NCBI RefSeq assembly: GCF_014656095.1
Contig: NZ_BNBT01000067.1
Span: 1-41,471, forward strand
Direction: 5' to 3'
DNA length: 41,471 nt
From: Streptomyces longispororuber
Lineage (GTDB): Bacteria; Actinomycetota; Actinomycetes; Streptomycetales; Streptomycetaceae
How positions within the stretch are numbered: the stretch's first letter is position 1; every line of letters starts with the position of its first letter. A model generated the notes under the pieces. The model had not been told where the DNA came from. It searched no databases and saw only the letters and a list, made by a program, of their open reading frames with translations. The translations under genes and the position numbers were made by a program. Shown one piece after another: positions 15,148 through 23,330 of this stretch.

Positions 15148-16503
15148 TCAGCCGGTGGCCTCGGCCTTCGGGGCGTGGCCGGGCCGGCTCGCGACTGGGT
15201 CCAGCGGTTCGGTACGGGGCTTCGCGTCCGGGTCCAGCGGTTCCGTACGGGGCAGCGCGTCCAGGTCCAGCGGTTCCGTACGGGGCTTCGCGTCCGGGGC
15301 GGGTTCCGAGAGGCCCCGCATCAGGCCCCAGTACCCGAGCGCCGCGATCGTGCCTATGACCGCGCAGAGGCCCCACAGCCACTCCTGGCCCAGGCGGTCG
15401 ATGAAGAAGCCGGAGATCAGCGGGGCCGCGAGCGCCGCCACCGACCACGACATGGCGTACATGCCCTGGTAGCGGCCGCGGGCGTGCGCCGGGGAGAGGC
15501 GGACCACCAGGGTGGACTGCGTGGGGGCGTTGACGATCTCGGCGAGCGTCCACACGCACACCGTGAGGGCGATGAAGCCGACCGACCCGGCGAACGCGGT
15601 GAGGCCGAAGCCGTACCCCGCCACGAGCGCGGAGACCACCAGCAGGCGCTGGGGGTCCCGGTGCTCGATGAAGCGGGTCACCGGGATCTGCAGCAGCACG
15701 ATCATGACGCCGTTGCAGGCGATGGCCACGCCGTAGTCGCTCGGTGTGAACCCGGCCTCGCCCATCGCCACCGGCAGGCCCACGTACGCCTGTTGGAAGA
15801 CCAGCGCGACCAGGAAGGAGAGCCCGACGACACCCATGAAGCGGCGGTCCCGCAGCACCGTGCCGAGGCCCGCGTCCGGCGCGTGCGCCGCCGCTCCGTC
15901 CGGGCGCTCGGGGCGCGACTCGGGCAGCTTGATGTACACGAGCACCGCGCAGACCAGCGTCATCACGGCTTCGATGAGGAAGCCCGCGAGGTAGCTGTAC
16001 GCGGCGATGAACCCGGCGCCGGCCGAGGAGATGGCGAAGCCGAGGTTGATGGCCCAGAAGTTGAGCGAGAACGCGCGGACCCGGTCCTCGGGCCGGACGA
16101 TGTCGGCCATCATCGCCTGCACGGCGGGGCGGGAGGCGTTGCTGGCCATGCCCACCGCGAAGGCCACCGCGGCGATGGCCAACGGGTGCGTCATGAACCC
16201 GAGCAGCGCCACGGAGGCCGCCGTGGAGGTCTGCGCGACCAGCAGCGTGGGCCGCCGCCCGAGCCGGTCGGTCAGGACGCCCGCGCCGAGGGAGGAGATG
16301 ACGCCGCCGAGCCCGTGCAGGGCGGCGACGAGCCCCGCGTAGGTGGCGGAGTAGCCGAGCTCCAGGGTGAGGTAGATGGCCATGAAGGTGGACACGAAGG
16401 CGCCCAGGCGGTTCACCAGGGTGCTGGTCCACAGCCACCAGAAGGCAGGGGGCAGCCCCGACACGGATTCCTTGACGGCACGTCTGGCGGCGGTGAGCGG
16501 CAT
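15148..16503 (-). CDS. MFS (DHA-type) multidrug transporter
   Basis: 451 residues with about 12 membrane helices. The cytoplasmic loop 2-3 motif appears as LTDRLGRRPTLLVAQ (~75-90), the signature of the major facilitator superfamily; the fourth helix region carries VRPEDRVRAFSLNFWAINLGF. Probably a proton-driven exporter of a small molecule or drug; substrate unknown. The C-terminal tail holds an 11-residue in-frame repeat (DAKPRTEPLDP, three and a half copies; 33-bp DNA repeat at ~15190-15300). ATG at 16503 is chosen because a GGGGGA ribosome site and the first conserved residues lie there; the frame is open much further upstream without homology. Confidence 0.88.
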   Translation of the reverse strand: MPLTAARRAVKESVSGLPPAFWWLWTSTLVNRLGAFVSTFMAIYLTLELGYSATYAGLVAALHGLGGVISSLGAGVLTDRLGRRPTLLVAQTSTAASVALLGFMTHPLAIAAVAFAVGMASNASRPAVQAMMADIVRPEDRVRAFSLNFWAINLGFAISSAGAGFIAAYSYLAGFLIEAVMTLVCAVLVYIKLPESRPERPDGAAAHAPDAGLGTVLRDRRFMGVVGLSFLVALVFQQAYVGLPVAMGEAGFTPSDYGVAIACNGVMIVLLQIPVTRFIEHRDPQRLLVVSALVAGYGFGLTAFAGSVGFIALTVCVWTLAEIVNAPTQSTLVVRLSPAHARGRYQGMYAMSWSVAALAAPLISGFFIDRLGQEWLWGLCAVIGTIAALGYWGLMRGLSEPAPDAKPRTEPLDLDALPRTEPLDPDAKPRTEPLDPVASRPGHAPKAEATG

Positions 16504-16611
16504 TCGGGTCCCCCGGGCGGTACGGATGAGCGAGCTGGCCCTGCTCCGGGCATGTAAGTGCCCAAAACAGTGATCAGACCTTACGAAGCCGTGGTCCGCC
16601 CCACCACTCAT

Positions 16612-16628
16612 TTGACGACACCCGTCAA
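16612..16628. promoter_or_regulatory. TTGACG-N5-CGTCAA inverted repeat between MFS and gpmA
   Basis: Perfect 6-bp arms (16612-16617, 16623-16628) in the 222-bp divergent gap. Each arm also resembles a -35 hexamer. A role in MFS control is possible but unproven. Confidence 0.35.
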
Positions 16629-16712
16629 TCGTCGGAGCGCACGGCGGGCGGCTCCGCACCCGGCCCCGGCGGCCCCTCCGGCTCCCGGGCGCGACCCCTA
16701 CGGGGATTCCAT

Positions 16713-16718
16713 TACGCT
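16713..16718 (+). promoter_or_regulatory. Putative -10 (TACGCT) for leaderless gpmA
   Basis: TACGCT ends exactly 7 nt before the gpmA ATG, the same hexamer and spacing as in front of the methyltransferase gene at 20439. Confidence 0.5.
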
Positions 16719-16725
16719 CGTGGGC

Positions 16726-17487
16726 ATGGCCGACGCACCGTACAAGCTGATCCTCCTCCGCCACGGCGAGAGCGAGTGGAACGCGAAGAACCTGTTCACC
16801 GGCTGGGTGGACGTCAACCTGAACGAGAAGGGCGAGAAGGAGGCGGTCCGGGGCGGCGAGCTGCTCAAGGACGCGGGTCTGCTGCCCGACGTCGTGCACA
16901 CCTCCCTCCAGAAGCGCGCCATCCGCACCGCGCAGCTCGCGCTCGAGGCCGCCGACCGGCACTGGATCCCGGTGCACCGCTCCTGGCGCCTGAACGAGCG
17001 CCACTACGGCGCGCTGCAGGGCAAGGACAAGGCGCAGACCCTCGCCGAGTTCGGCGAGGAGCAGTTCATGCTGTGGCGCCGCTCGTACGACACCCCGCCG
17101 CCGGCGCTCGAGGACGGCGCGGAGTTCTCCCAGTCGGACGACCCGCGCTACGCGACCATCCCGCCGGAGCTGCGCCCCCGCACGGAGTGCCTCAAGGACG
17201 TCGTCGTCCGCATGCTCCCCTACTGGTACGACGGCATCGTCCCCGACCTCCTGACGGGCCGCACCGTCCTGGTCGCCGCCCACGGCAACAGCCTCCGCGC
17301 CCTGGTCAAGCACCTGGACGGCATCTCCGACGCCGACATCGCGGGCCTGAACATCCCCACCGGCATCCCGCTCGCCTACGACCTGGACGCCGACTTCAAG
17401 CCCCTGAACCCGGGCGGCACCTACCTCGACCCGGCCGCGGCGAAGGCCGCCATCGAGGCGGTCAAGAACCAGGGCAAGAAGAAGTAG
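16726..17487 (+). CDS. gpmA: 2,3-bisphosphoglycerate-dependent phosphoglycerate mutase
   Basis: 253 residues. It interconverts 3- and 2-phosphoglycerate in glycolysis. The phospho-histidine motif LLRHGESEWN (His13), the RAIRTAQLAL helix, the Glu-bearing LNERHYGALQG segment and the second catalytic His in VAAHGNSLRALVKHL are all present. The open frame extends upstream, but the start at 16726 matches the family N terminus MADAPYKLILL. There is no Shine-Dalgarno sequence; TACGCT seven bases upstream points to a leaderless message. A hairpin follows the stop. Confidence 0.96.
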   Translation: MADAPYKLILLRHGESEWNAKNLFTGWVDVNLNEKGEKEAVRGGELLKDAGLLPDVVHTSLQKRAIRTAQLALEAADRHWIPVHRSWRLNERHYGALQGKDKAQTLAEFGEEQFMLWRRSYDTPPPALEDGAEFSQSDDPRYATIPPELRPRTECLKDVVVRMLPYWYDGIVPDLLTGRTVLVAAHGNSLRALVKHLDGISDADIAGLNIPTGIPLAYDLDADFKPLNPGGTYLDPAAAKAAIEAVKNQGKKK

Positions 17488-17500
17488 ACCCACGGGTTCA

Positions 17501-17538
17501 AAGCCCCCACCCGCGGTTTCCCCGCCGGTGGGGGCCTT
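17501..17538 (+). terminator. Terminator of gpmA
   Basis: GCCCCCACC (17503-17511) pairs with GGTGGGGGC (17527-17535), flanked by AA and TT that extend the stem with one bulge. It starts 14 nt past the stop codon. Confidence 0.8.
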
Positions 17539-17632
17539 GCTGCTGCACCGGGGCCCTGGCTGAGCCCCTGGGCGCTGCGACGCATGCGCCGGACCCGGGC
17601 GTCGGGCACGGTCGGCAGCGCCACAGGAAGAG

Positions 17633-17881
17633 TCAGTTCCTCCGTCGACGCCCCTGCGCATAGGGACCGCGGCGATCATGCTCCCGCCATTCCTCGTCAT
17701 GAGGGTCGCGGTCTTCGCCACCCGCGTTGTCTCCAGGAGTCGCGATGCGCTCCCCCTCGTTGACCTTGGCCAGCAGCGAGGCGAGGGGATCAGGGGGACC
17801 GTCGCTGAAGCGATCGCAGCCGCGCTCGGGCGGCGGCCCCGCCTCTGCCCTGTCGTGACGCGACCCAGATGTATCGCTCAT
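17633..17881 (-). CDS. Small hydrophilic protein of unknown function
   Basis: 82 residues, highly charged, with no membrane segment and no family recognised; the middle holds a short amphipathic stretch DPLASLLAKVNEGERI and the end is Arg-rich. ATG at 17881 has a strong GGAGGGGG ribosome site 7 nt upstream, the main evidence for a real gene. By my count 23 of 82 codons end in A or T, clearly more than in neighbouring genes, which suggests recent arrival or a weakly expressed orphan. Convergent with gpmA. Confidence 0.5.
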   Translation of the reverse strand: MSDTSGSRHDRAEAGPPPERGCDRFSDGPPDPLASLLAKVNEGERIATPGDNAGGEDRDPHDEEWREHDRRGPYAQGRRRRN

Positions 17882-18062
17882 GAGCAGCCCCCTCCGACTC
17901 ACTGAGATGCGCTGGAGACCCTTCCCTGGAAGGTCGCGGAACAATCGACTCCGACCTTGCCACGATGTGCATGCCGGCGGCCTGGAAGAGTTCGACGAGC
18001 GGGGCAGAGCGCCGCGAGGTGCGGCCGTCTTCCCCGTGCTCGGTGGGGCCGTGCGCCGTCCC

Positions 18063-18278
18063 TCAGGGAGCCCCCGCGTCCGAGATGGTTCTGGCCAGGT
18101 CGCCCGTCGTGTCGAGGATTCCCTGGCCCAGGTCCGTGGGGGCTATCAGGACTCCGAAGATGACGGCCACCGCCAGGGTCATCGTCTGGTCGGCCCGGCT
18201 TCGGGCCTGGACCTTGCGGCGGATCAGGAGGACGAGGACGACGGCCAGCAGGACCGCCATGTTGATCGTCAGTTTCAC
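18063..18278 (-). CDS. Small two-helix membrane protein, unknown function
   Basis: 71 residues with two hydrophobic segments, MAVLLAVVLVLLI (~7-19) and MTLAVAVIFGVLIAP (~33-47), separated by a basic loop RRKVQARSRADQ, which predicts a hairpin with the loop inside the cell. GTG at 18278 has GGAGGG 8 nt upstream. An internal ATG at 18260 is the alternative start. It resembles small DUF-type membrane proteins commonly found near gpm in Streptomyces; no function can be named. Confidence 0.65.
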   Translation of the reverse strand: MKLTINMAVLLAVVLVLLIRRKVQARSRADQTMTLAVAVIFGVLIAPTDLGQGILDTTGDLARTISDAGAP

Positions 18279-18414
18279 GGGGTCGGCCCTCCCCCCGGGC
18301 GGAGACGTCCCAGCTTTTCTCTGTAGCAGGGAGCGGGGAGGCGCAGTGAGTCAGTTGGCCGGGGTTGGCGGCAAAGTGCTCAAAGGGGGCCGGATCGGTG
18401 CGGGGCCGGCGGGG

Positions 18415-18915
18415 TCAGCGGGGCTGTGTGAGGTGGGCGAAGGCTTCCAGGTTGCGGGTCGACTCGCCGCGCGAGACGCGCCAGGCGTACTCCTTGCGGA
18501 TCGCGGTCGCGAAGCCCAGCTCCAGGAGGGTGTTGAAGGAGCCGTCCGAGGCCTCCAGGACGGAGCCGAGGAGGCGGTCCAGTTCGTCGGGGGTGACGGC
18601 GGCCAGGGGGAGCTTGGCGGTGACGTAGATGTCGCCGAGGGGGTCGATCGCGTAACTCACGCCGTACAGGCGCAGGTTGCGTTCCAGGAGCCAGCGGTGG
18701 ACGGCCTCGTGGTTCTCGTCGGGGTGGCGGATGACGAACGCGTTGAGGGAGAGGGAGTGCTTGCCCACGATCAGCGACAGGGTCGTGGAGAGCTTGCGGG
18801 TGCCGGGGAGGGTGATCACGTACGAGCCGGGGTCGGGGGACTCCCAGGTCAGCTCGGCGTCGTCGAGGAATCGTTCGATCACCGCGTCAGGCGTTCCGCC
18901 GGCAACGTCACCCAT
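18415..18915 (-). CDS. YbjN-domain protein
   Basis: 166 residues with the alpha/beta YbjN fold, related to type III secretion chaperone-like proteins: an N-terminal helix AVIERFLDDAELTWE, strands SYVITLPG and STTLSLIVGKHSLSLNAFVIR, the conserved HEAVHRWLLERN helix and DPLGDIYVTAKLPL. YbjN proteins in Escherichia coli affect motility and stress phenotypes; the biochemical role is unknown. Its start overlaps the mshA stop by 8 bp, so it is translated with mshA, an association conserved in Streptomyces and suggestive of a link to mycothiol or MshA. Confidence 0.85.
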   Translation of the reverse strand: MGDVAGGTPDAVIERFLDDAELTWESPDPGSYVITLPGTRKLSTTLSLIVGKHSLSLNAFVIRHPDENHEAVHRWLLERNLRLYGVSYAIDPLGDIYVTAKLPLAAVTPDELDRLLGSVLEASDGSFNTLLELGFATAIRKEYAWRVSRGESTRNLEAFAHLTQPR

Positions 18916-20263
18916 GGTGCGAGGGTACGCGACGCCGGTGGTCGTGCATGGCGGCGGTGTACACGTCGGCCGTGGTGGACGCCGCCGTCCCCCAGCCGAA
19001 GGACTGCGCGTGCCGCGCGGCCGCCGCGCCCATGCTGTCCGTGAGGTGGGGGCTGTCGGCGAAGTCGCGGAGCACGCGCGCGTAGAGGGCCGGTTCGTGG
19101 CCGTGGACGAGGAAGCCCGTCGTACCGTCGCGGACCGCGACCGGCAGGCCGCCGACCGCGGCCGCGAGCACCGGGGTGCCCGCCGCCTGCGCCTCTATCG
19201 CGACCAGGCCGAAGGACTCGCTGTACGAGGGCATGACGAGCACGGACGCCGCGCGGAACCAGTCGGCCAGTTGCTCCTGCCCGACCGGCGGCTGGAAGCG
19301 GACGACGTCGGCGATGCCCAGGCGGGCCGCCAGCTTCTGCAGGCCCTCCGGCTTCGCCAGGCCGCTGCCGCTCGGCCCGCCCACGACCGGCACGACCATG
19401 CGGCGGCGCAGCTCCGGGCGTTCGTCGAGGAGTACGGCGACCGCGCGCAGCAGGATGTCGGGTGCCTTCAGGGGCTGGATGCGGCCCGCGAAGAGGGGGA
19501 TCAGGGCGTCCTGGGGCAGGCCGAGGCGGTGCCGGGCGGCGGCGCGGCCGTCGGCGGGGCGGAAGCGGTCGAGGTTGACGCCGGGGTGGACGACGGCGAC
19601 CTTGCCGGGGTCGGCGTCGTAGTGGTGGACCAGCTCGCCGGCCTCCTCGGAGGTGTTGGCGATCAGGCGGTCGGCCGCGCGCACGATCTGCGTCTCGCCG
19701 ATGACGCGCGCTGCGGGCTCGGGGGTGTCGCCCTCGGCGAGCGCCGCGTTCTTGACCTTCGCCATGGTGTGCATGGCGTGCACGAGGGGGGCGCCCCAGC
19801 GCTCGGCGGCGAGCCAGCCGACGTGGCCGCTGAGCCAGTAGTGCGAGTGGACGAGGTCGTAGTGGCCGGGCCGGTGGCCGGCCCAGGCCAGCATGACGCC
19901 GTGCGTGAAGGCGCAGAGCTGCGCGGGCAGCTCCTCCTTGGCCAGACCCTCGTACGGGCCCGCGTCCACGTGACGGACGAGGACGCCGGGGGCGAGCTCG
20001 ACGGCGGGCGGCAGGGCGGCCGTGGTGGCACGCGTGAAGATCTCCACCTCGATGTTGATCTCGGCGAGGCGCTTGGCGAGCTCCACGATGTAGACGTTCA
20101 TGCCGCCCGCGTCGCCCGTGCCGGGCTGGTGCAGCGGTGAGGTGTGCACGCTGAGCATGGCCACGCGGCGGGGGCGGCGCGGCGAGCCGGACAGGCGGAG
20201 CCGGGCCGGTGCCGAGGGGGCCGCTGGGAAACGACGCCCGAGCCTGGTCACGTAGTGGCTCAC
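18908..20263 (-). CDS. mshA: D-inositol-3-phosphate glycosyltransferase (mycothiol step 1)
   Basis: 451 residues, GT-B fold, family GT4. MshA joins GlcNAc from UDP-GlcNAc to 1L-myo-inositol 1-phosphate, the first committed step of mycothiol, the actinobacterial counterpart of glutathione. Diagnostic segments are HTSPLHQPGTGDAGGMNVYI near residue 40, the HSHYWLSGHVG and HAMHTMAKVKN blocks, and SYSESFGLVAIEAQAAGTPVL with the E-x7-E sugar-nucleotide motif. GTG at 20263 is supported by AAGGAGG 8 nt upstream; the frame continues upstream without homology. First gene of an mshA-ybjN unit. Confidence 0.96.
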   Translation of the reverse strand: MSHYVTRLGRRFPAAPSAPARLRLSGSPRRPRRVAMLSVHTSPLHQPGTGDAGGMNVYIVELAKRLAEINIEVEIFTRATTAALPPAVELAPGVLVRHVDAGPYEGLAKEELPAQLCAFTHGVMLAWAGHRPGHYDLVHSHYWLSGHVGWLAAERWGAPLVHAMHTMAKVKNAALAEGDTPEPAARVIGETQIVRAADRLIANTSEEAGELVHHYDADPGKVAVVHPGVNLDRFRPADGRAAARHRLGLPQDALIPLFAGRIQPLKAPDILLRAVAVLLDERPELRRRMVVPVVGGPSGSGLAKPEGLQKLAARLGIADVVRFQPPVGQEQLADWFRAASVLVMPSYSESFGLVAIEAQAAGTPVLAAAVGGLPVAVRDGTTGFLVHGHEPALYARVLRDFADSPHLTDSMGAAAARHAQSFGWGTAASTTADVYTAAMHDHRRRVPSHHG

Positions 20264-20425
20264 GTGGCGATCCTCCTTGGCCTCGGCGGCGTCCTGGACC
20301 TCGTACGGCGGGCATGGCGATGCGGAGGACGTACGGGGCCTCTGGAGCGGGAACACCGGAACACTCGACTCCATTTCGCTCTTTGCCAAAGCATTACCTT
20401 GGAGGTTCGGGGCGGGGGCCTTGCT

Positions 20426-20431
20426 TACGCT
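20426..20431 (+). promoter_or_regulatory. Putative -10 (TACGCT) for a leaderless methyltransferase mRNA
   Basis: TACGCT ends 7 nt before the ATG at 20439; no ribosome site is visible. Same arrangement as gpmA. Confidence 0.5.
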
Positions 20432-20438
20432 TGCCCTC

Positions 20439-21278
20439 ATGGCCCCCCGCGCCCCCCGAACCCCTCGCACCTCGCCCACCTCGGCCTCCCCGGCCCGCCC
20501 CCGGGGGACCGTGACGCGCGGGACCACCAACCCCAACCGGCTGCGGCGCATGGACCGCTGGATCGCCGCCGTCCACGGCGCCGCGCTGCGCCGCGCCGCC
20601 GACCCGCTCGCCGTGGACCTCGGCTACGGTGCCGCGCCCTGGACCGCCGTCGAGCTGCTGCTCCGGCTGCGGACCGCCGCCCCACGCGCGCGCGTGGTGG
20701 GCATCGAGATCGACCCGGCGCGGGTCGAGGCGGCCCGGCCGTACGAACGGGAGGGGCTCTCCTTCCTGCACGGCGGCTTCGAAGTACCGCTGCCCGCTCG
20801 CCCGGTTCTCATCCGCGCCGCGAACGTGCTGCGCCAGTACGACGAGGGCGAGGTCGCCGCCGCCTGGGAGCTGCTGTGCGCGCGGCTGGCGCCCGGCGGG
20901 CTGCTCGTCGAGGGGACCTGTGACGAGATCGGGCGGCGGCACGTGTGGGTCGCGCTCGGCGCGCAGGGCCCGCGCACGGTGACGTTCGCGGCGCGCCTCG
21001 CCTCCCTCGAGCGCCCCTCCGACCTGGCCGAGCGGCTGCCGAAGGCGCTCATCCACCGGAACGTGCCGGGCGAGCCGGTGCACGCGTTCCTGCGCGACTT
21101 CGACCGCGCGTGGGCGGCGGCGGCCCCGTACGCGTCGTACGGGGCGCGGCAGCGGTGGATCCGGGCGGTACGGGAGCTGCGGGCGGACTGGCCGGTGGTG
21201 GACGGCGCCACGCGGTGGCGGCAGGGGGAAGTGACGGTGGAGTGGGGGGCGTTGGCGCCGCGCGGGGGCGGGGGCTGA
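20439..21278 (+). CDS. Class I SAM-dependent methyltransferase
   Basis: 279 residues. A Pro/Arg/Thr-rich leader of ~35 residues precedes the Rossmann-fold core: the SAM-binding glycine motif as LAVDLGYGAAPWTAVEL, then VVGIEIDPARVEAA with the acidic residue for the ribose, and GGFEVPLPARPVLIRAANVLRQYDEGEVAAAW as the motif III/IV region. The substrate is unknown. It lies divergent from mshA across 175 bp, a conserved association in Streptomyces. Its TGA stop (21276-21278) is the beginning of a 13-bp tandem repeat array. An upstream in-frame start at 20277 would add low-complexity sequence and is judged unlikely. Confidence 0.82.
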   Translation: MAPRAPRTPRTSPTSASPARPRGTVTRGTTNPNRLRRMDRWIAAVHGAALRRAADPLAVDLGYGAAPWTAVELLLRLRTAAPRARVVGIEIDPARVEAARPYEREGLSFLHGGFEVPLPARPVLIRAANVLRQYDEGEVAAAWELLCARLAPGGLLVEGTCDEIGRRHVWVALGAQGPRTVTFAARLASLERPSDLAERLPKALIHRNVPGEPVHAFLRDFDRAWAAAAPYASYGARQRWIRAVRELRADWPVVDGATRWRQGEVTVEWGALAPRGGGG

Positions 21279-21391
21279 GGGGGCCTGTCGAGGGGCTCTG
21301 TCGAGGGGTCCTGCTGAGGGGCTCTGGCGAGAGGGCCTGCCGAGGGGCCCTGCTGAGGGGTCCTGGCGAGAGGGCCTGCGAGAGGTCCTCC
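21277..21391. repeat. 13-bp tandem repeat, about nine copies
   Basis: Consensus GAGGGGYYCTGBC; units start at 21277, 21290, 21303, 21316, 21329, 21342, 21355, 21368 (12 bp) and 21380 (12 bp). The GA of the first unit completes the TGA stop of the methyltransferase gene. The rest of the 305-bp gap to the NlpC/P60 gene (to 21583) shows no gene; TATATC at about 21567 is a possible -10 region. Confidence 0.9.
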
Positions 21392-21583
21392 TTGCGGGCG
21401 CCGGCTGAGGCCAGGGCTTCGCCGTGGGCGAACCCTTGTGCGAGGGGAACGATCACCGCGTGCCGCTCGTCACACGAGTCGGGAGGGGATCGTCCGTCGC
21501 CGTGTGGCTCTGTCGTCACGGGCGCGGACGTGGCACCATCCCGGGGAGCCCAGGCGTTACTGACGGTATATCAGGGATCGGTT

Positions 21584-22678
21584 GTGGGGGTGGCGAGCGT
21601 GTCCGGCAAGCGGTGTTCGACGGCGACAGCCGTGGCTCTGGTGTGCGCGGCGGTGCTGGCCGCGCCCGGCACGGCGTTCGCGAGCCCCACCGACCCCGCG
21701 CCGCCCGCCCCGCCGAGACCGCCGGCGTCCGTGACGCCCGCCGGGGACACCGCCCTGGAGCATGTCCGCAAGGAGATCGAGCGGCTCTACCGCGAGGCGG
21801 GCGCGGCCACGGACGCGTACAACGCGGCGGAGGAGCGGGCCAAGAGACAGTCCAAGGAGATCGCCCGCCTCTCCCGTGACATCGACAGCGGCCAGAAGAA
21901 GCTCGACCGGCTCAAGGCCCAGGCGGGCGCCGCGGCCCGCGCGCAGTACCGCGGCGGGAGCATCCCGGACCAGGCCCGCCTGATGCTGAGCCGGAGCCCG
22001 GAGCGGTTCCTGGACGGCGCGGGCCGCCTGCGCCAGGGCCACCACGGCGCGAAGTCCCTGCTCACGGAGGTGAGCCGGACCCAGGACGACCTGAAGACGT
22101 ACGCCAAGGACGCCTCGGCGCAGTGGCGGAAGCTGGAGGCCAACAGGCGGGCCAAGGCCGAGGCGCGCAAGAAGGTCACGAAGAAGATCGCCGCCGCCGA
22201 GAAGCTGGAGTCGCGCCTGGAGAAGAGGGAGCGCGACCGGCTGCGCCGGCTGGAGGAGGAGGCCGCCCGCAAGCAGCAGTCGGCCTGGGTGAGCACGGGG
22301 ATACTGGACGACCTCAAGGGCGGCGCCACCGCCCGCGGCAAGAAGGCCGTCGCCTTCGCCACGGCCCAGCTCGGCAAGCCGTACGTCTGGGGCGCGGAGG
22401 GCCCGAAGTCGTACGACTGCTCGGGGCTGACGTCCCAGGCCTGGGCGGCGGCGGGGCGCGGCATCCCGCGCACGTCGCAGGAGCAGTGGAAGCGGCTGCC
22501 GCACGTGGACGTGAAGAACATGCGCCCCGGGGACCTGATCATCTACCACAAGGACGCCAGCCACGTCGGGCTGTACGTGGGCAACGGCACCATCGTGCAC
22601 GCTCCCCGGCCGGGGCGGGACGTGACGATGGCGGGCGCGGGCTCGATGGAGATCCTCGGGGTGGTGCGGCCGGGGTAG
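21584..22678 (+). CDS. Secreted NlpC/P60 peptidoglycan endopeptidase with coiled-coil
   Basis: 364 residues. A signal peptide (about 1-33, core AVALVCAAVLAAPGTAFA) is followed by a long coiled coil (~55-235, rich in Glu, Lys, Arg and Ala) of the RipA/PcsB type, then the NlpC/P60 domain (~250-364). The catalytic triad is visible: Cys279 in YDCSGLT, His327 in ASHVGLYV and His339 in IVHAP. Such D,L-endopeptidases cut peptidoglycan stems during growth or sporulation, with the coiled coil used for regulation. GTG at 21584 is chosen for AGGGA 6 nt upstream; in-frame GTGs at 21590 and 21599 are alternatives. Confidence 0.92.
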   Translation: MGVASVSGKRCSTATAVALVCAAVLAAPGTAFASPTDPAPPAPPRPPASVTPAGDTALEHVRKEIERLYREAGAATDAYNAAEERAKRQSKEIARLSRDIDSGQKKLDRLKAQAGAAARAQYRGGSIPDQARLMLSRSPERFLDGAGRLRQGHHGAKSLLTEVSRTQDDLKTYAKDASAQWRKLEANRRAKAEARKKVTKKIAAAEKLESRLEKRERDRLRRLEEEAARKQQSAWVSTGILDDLKGGATARGKKAVAFATAQLGKPYVWGAEGPKSYDCSGLTSQAWAAAGRGIPRTSQEQWKRLPHVDVKNMRPGDLIIYHKDASHVGLYVGNGTIVHAPRPGRDVTMAGAGSMEILGVVRPG

Positions 22679-22743
22679 GGGGCTTCGGGCTGGGCTGGAG
22701 TGGCTTGTGCGGGTGGCGGGGGCCCTGTGGGCATGGCGGGCCC

Positions 22744-22836
22744 GTGGCACGGCCTGGCGTGTTCCGGCGGGCCCTTGGTACGGCCCGGCGCATTCCGACG
22801 GGCCCTCGGCATGGCCCGGCGCATTCCGGCGGGCCC
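22744..22836. repeat. Three tandem 31-bp repeats
   Basis: Units at 22744-22774, 22775-22805 and 22806-22836, each ending in GGGCCC and sharing GGCCCGGCGCATTCCG or a close variant. Confidence 0.88.
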
Positions 22837-22902
22837 TCGCGCAGGGCAGGCCCGCGCGGCGCGGGGTGCGGCGGGTGCGCCCCGTGCCCGGGCGGGCCGC
22901 GC

Positions 22903-23128
22903 CCTGCGGCGGAGCGGCCCAGCACCTCGAGCCCTAGCGGCCCGTGTCCTGCGGCGGAGCGGCCCGGCACCCCGAGCCCCCAGCGACCCGCTTCCTGCGC
23001 GGAGGGACCCGACGCCCCCGAGCCCCGGTGATCCACCCACCACGGCAAAGCCCCTTCGCACCCCAAGCCCCAGCAACCCACGCCCTGCGCCAGAGCCACC
23101 CCGCACCTGCAAGCCCCGGCGAACTCCA
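22903..23128. repeat. About five degenerate ~45-bp tandem repeats
   Basis: Units begin CCTGCG at 22903, 22948, 22994 and 23084, with a more diverged unit near 23040, giving steps of 45, 46, 46 and 44 bp. Shared cores are CCTGCGGCGGAGCGGCCC and CGAGCCCC. The first two are the most alike. Confidence 0.8.
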
Positions 23129-23176
23129 GGCCCGGGCCCCGGCGACCACCCCACGCCCAGACGTGCCCAGACGTGC

Positions 23177-23330
23177 CCCTCAAGCGGGACCCGCCCAGGC
23201 GCGCCGCACCCGCACGGAAGGGGACGACGCACCCCGGATGAGGCCTCCCCCGCGCCCCGCCCGATAGGGAACGACGCACCCCGGTGGAGGCACGCCCGCA
23301 CCCCGCAGGGGGAAGGGGCGACAGGGGTGT
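23177..23330. repeat. ~47-bp repeat, two clear copies and one remnant
   Basis: ACGACGCACCCCGG occurs at 23224 and 23271 within longer similar blocks ending GAGGC; a third degenerate block follows to about 23330. Just before, CCCAGACGTG is repeated twice in tandem near 23148-23168. Confidence 0.6.

Noticed and set aside
21277..21391. Possible CRISPR array
   Set aside because: Units are contiguous 13-bp tandem copies without spacers; no cas genes are present. The same holds for the other arrays in the window.
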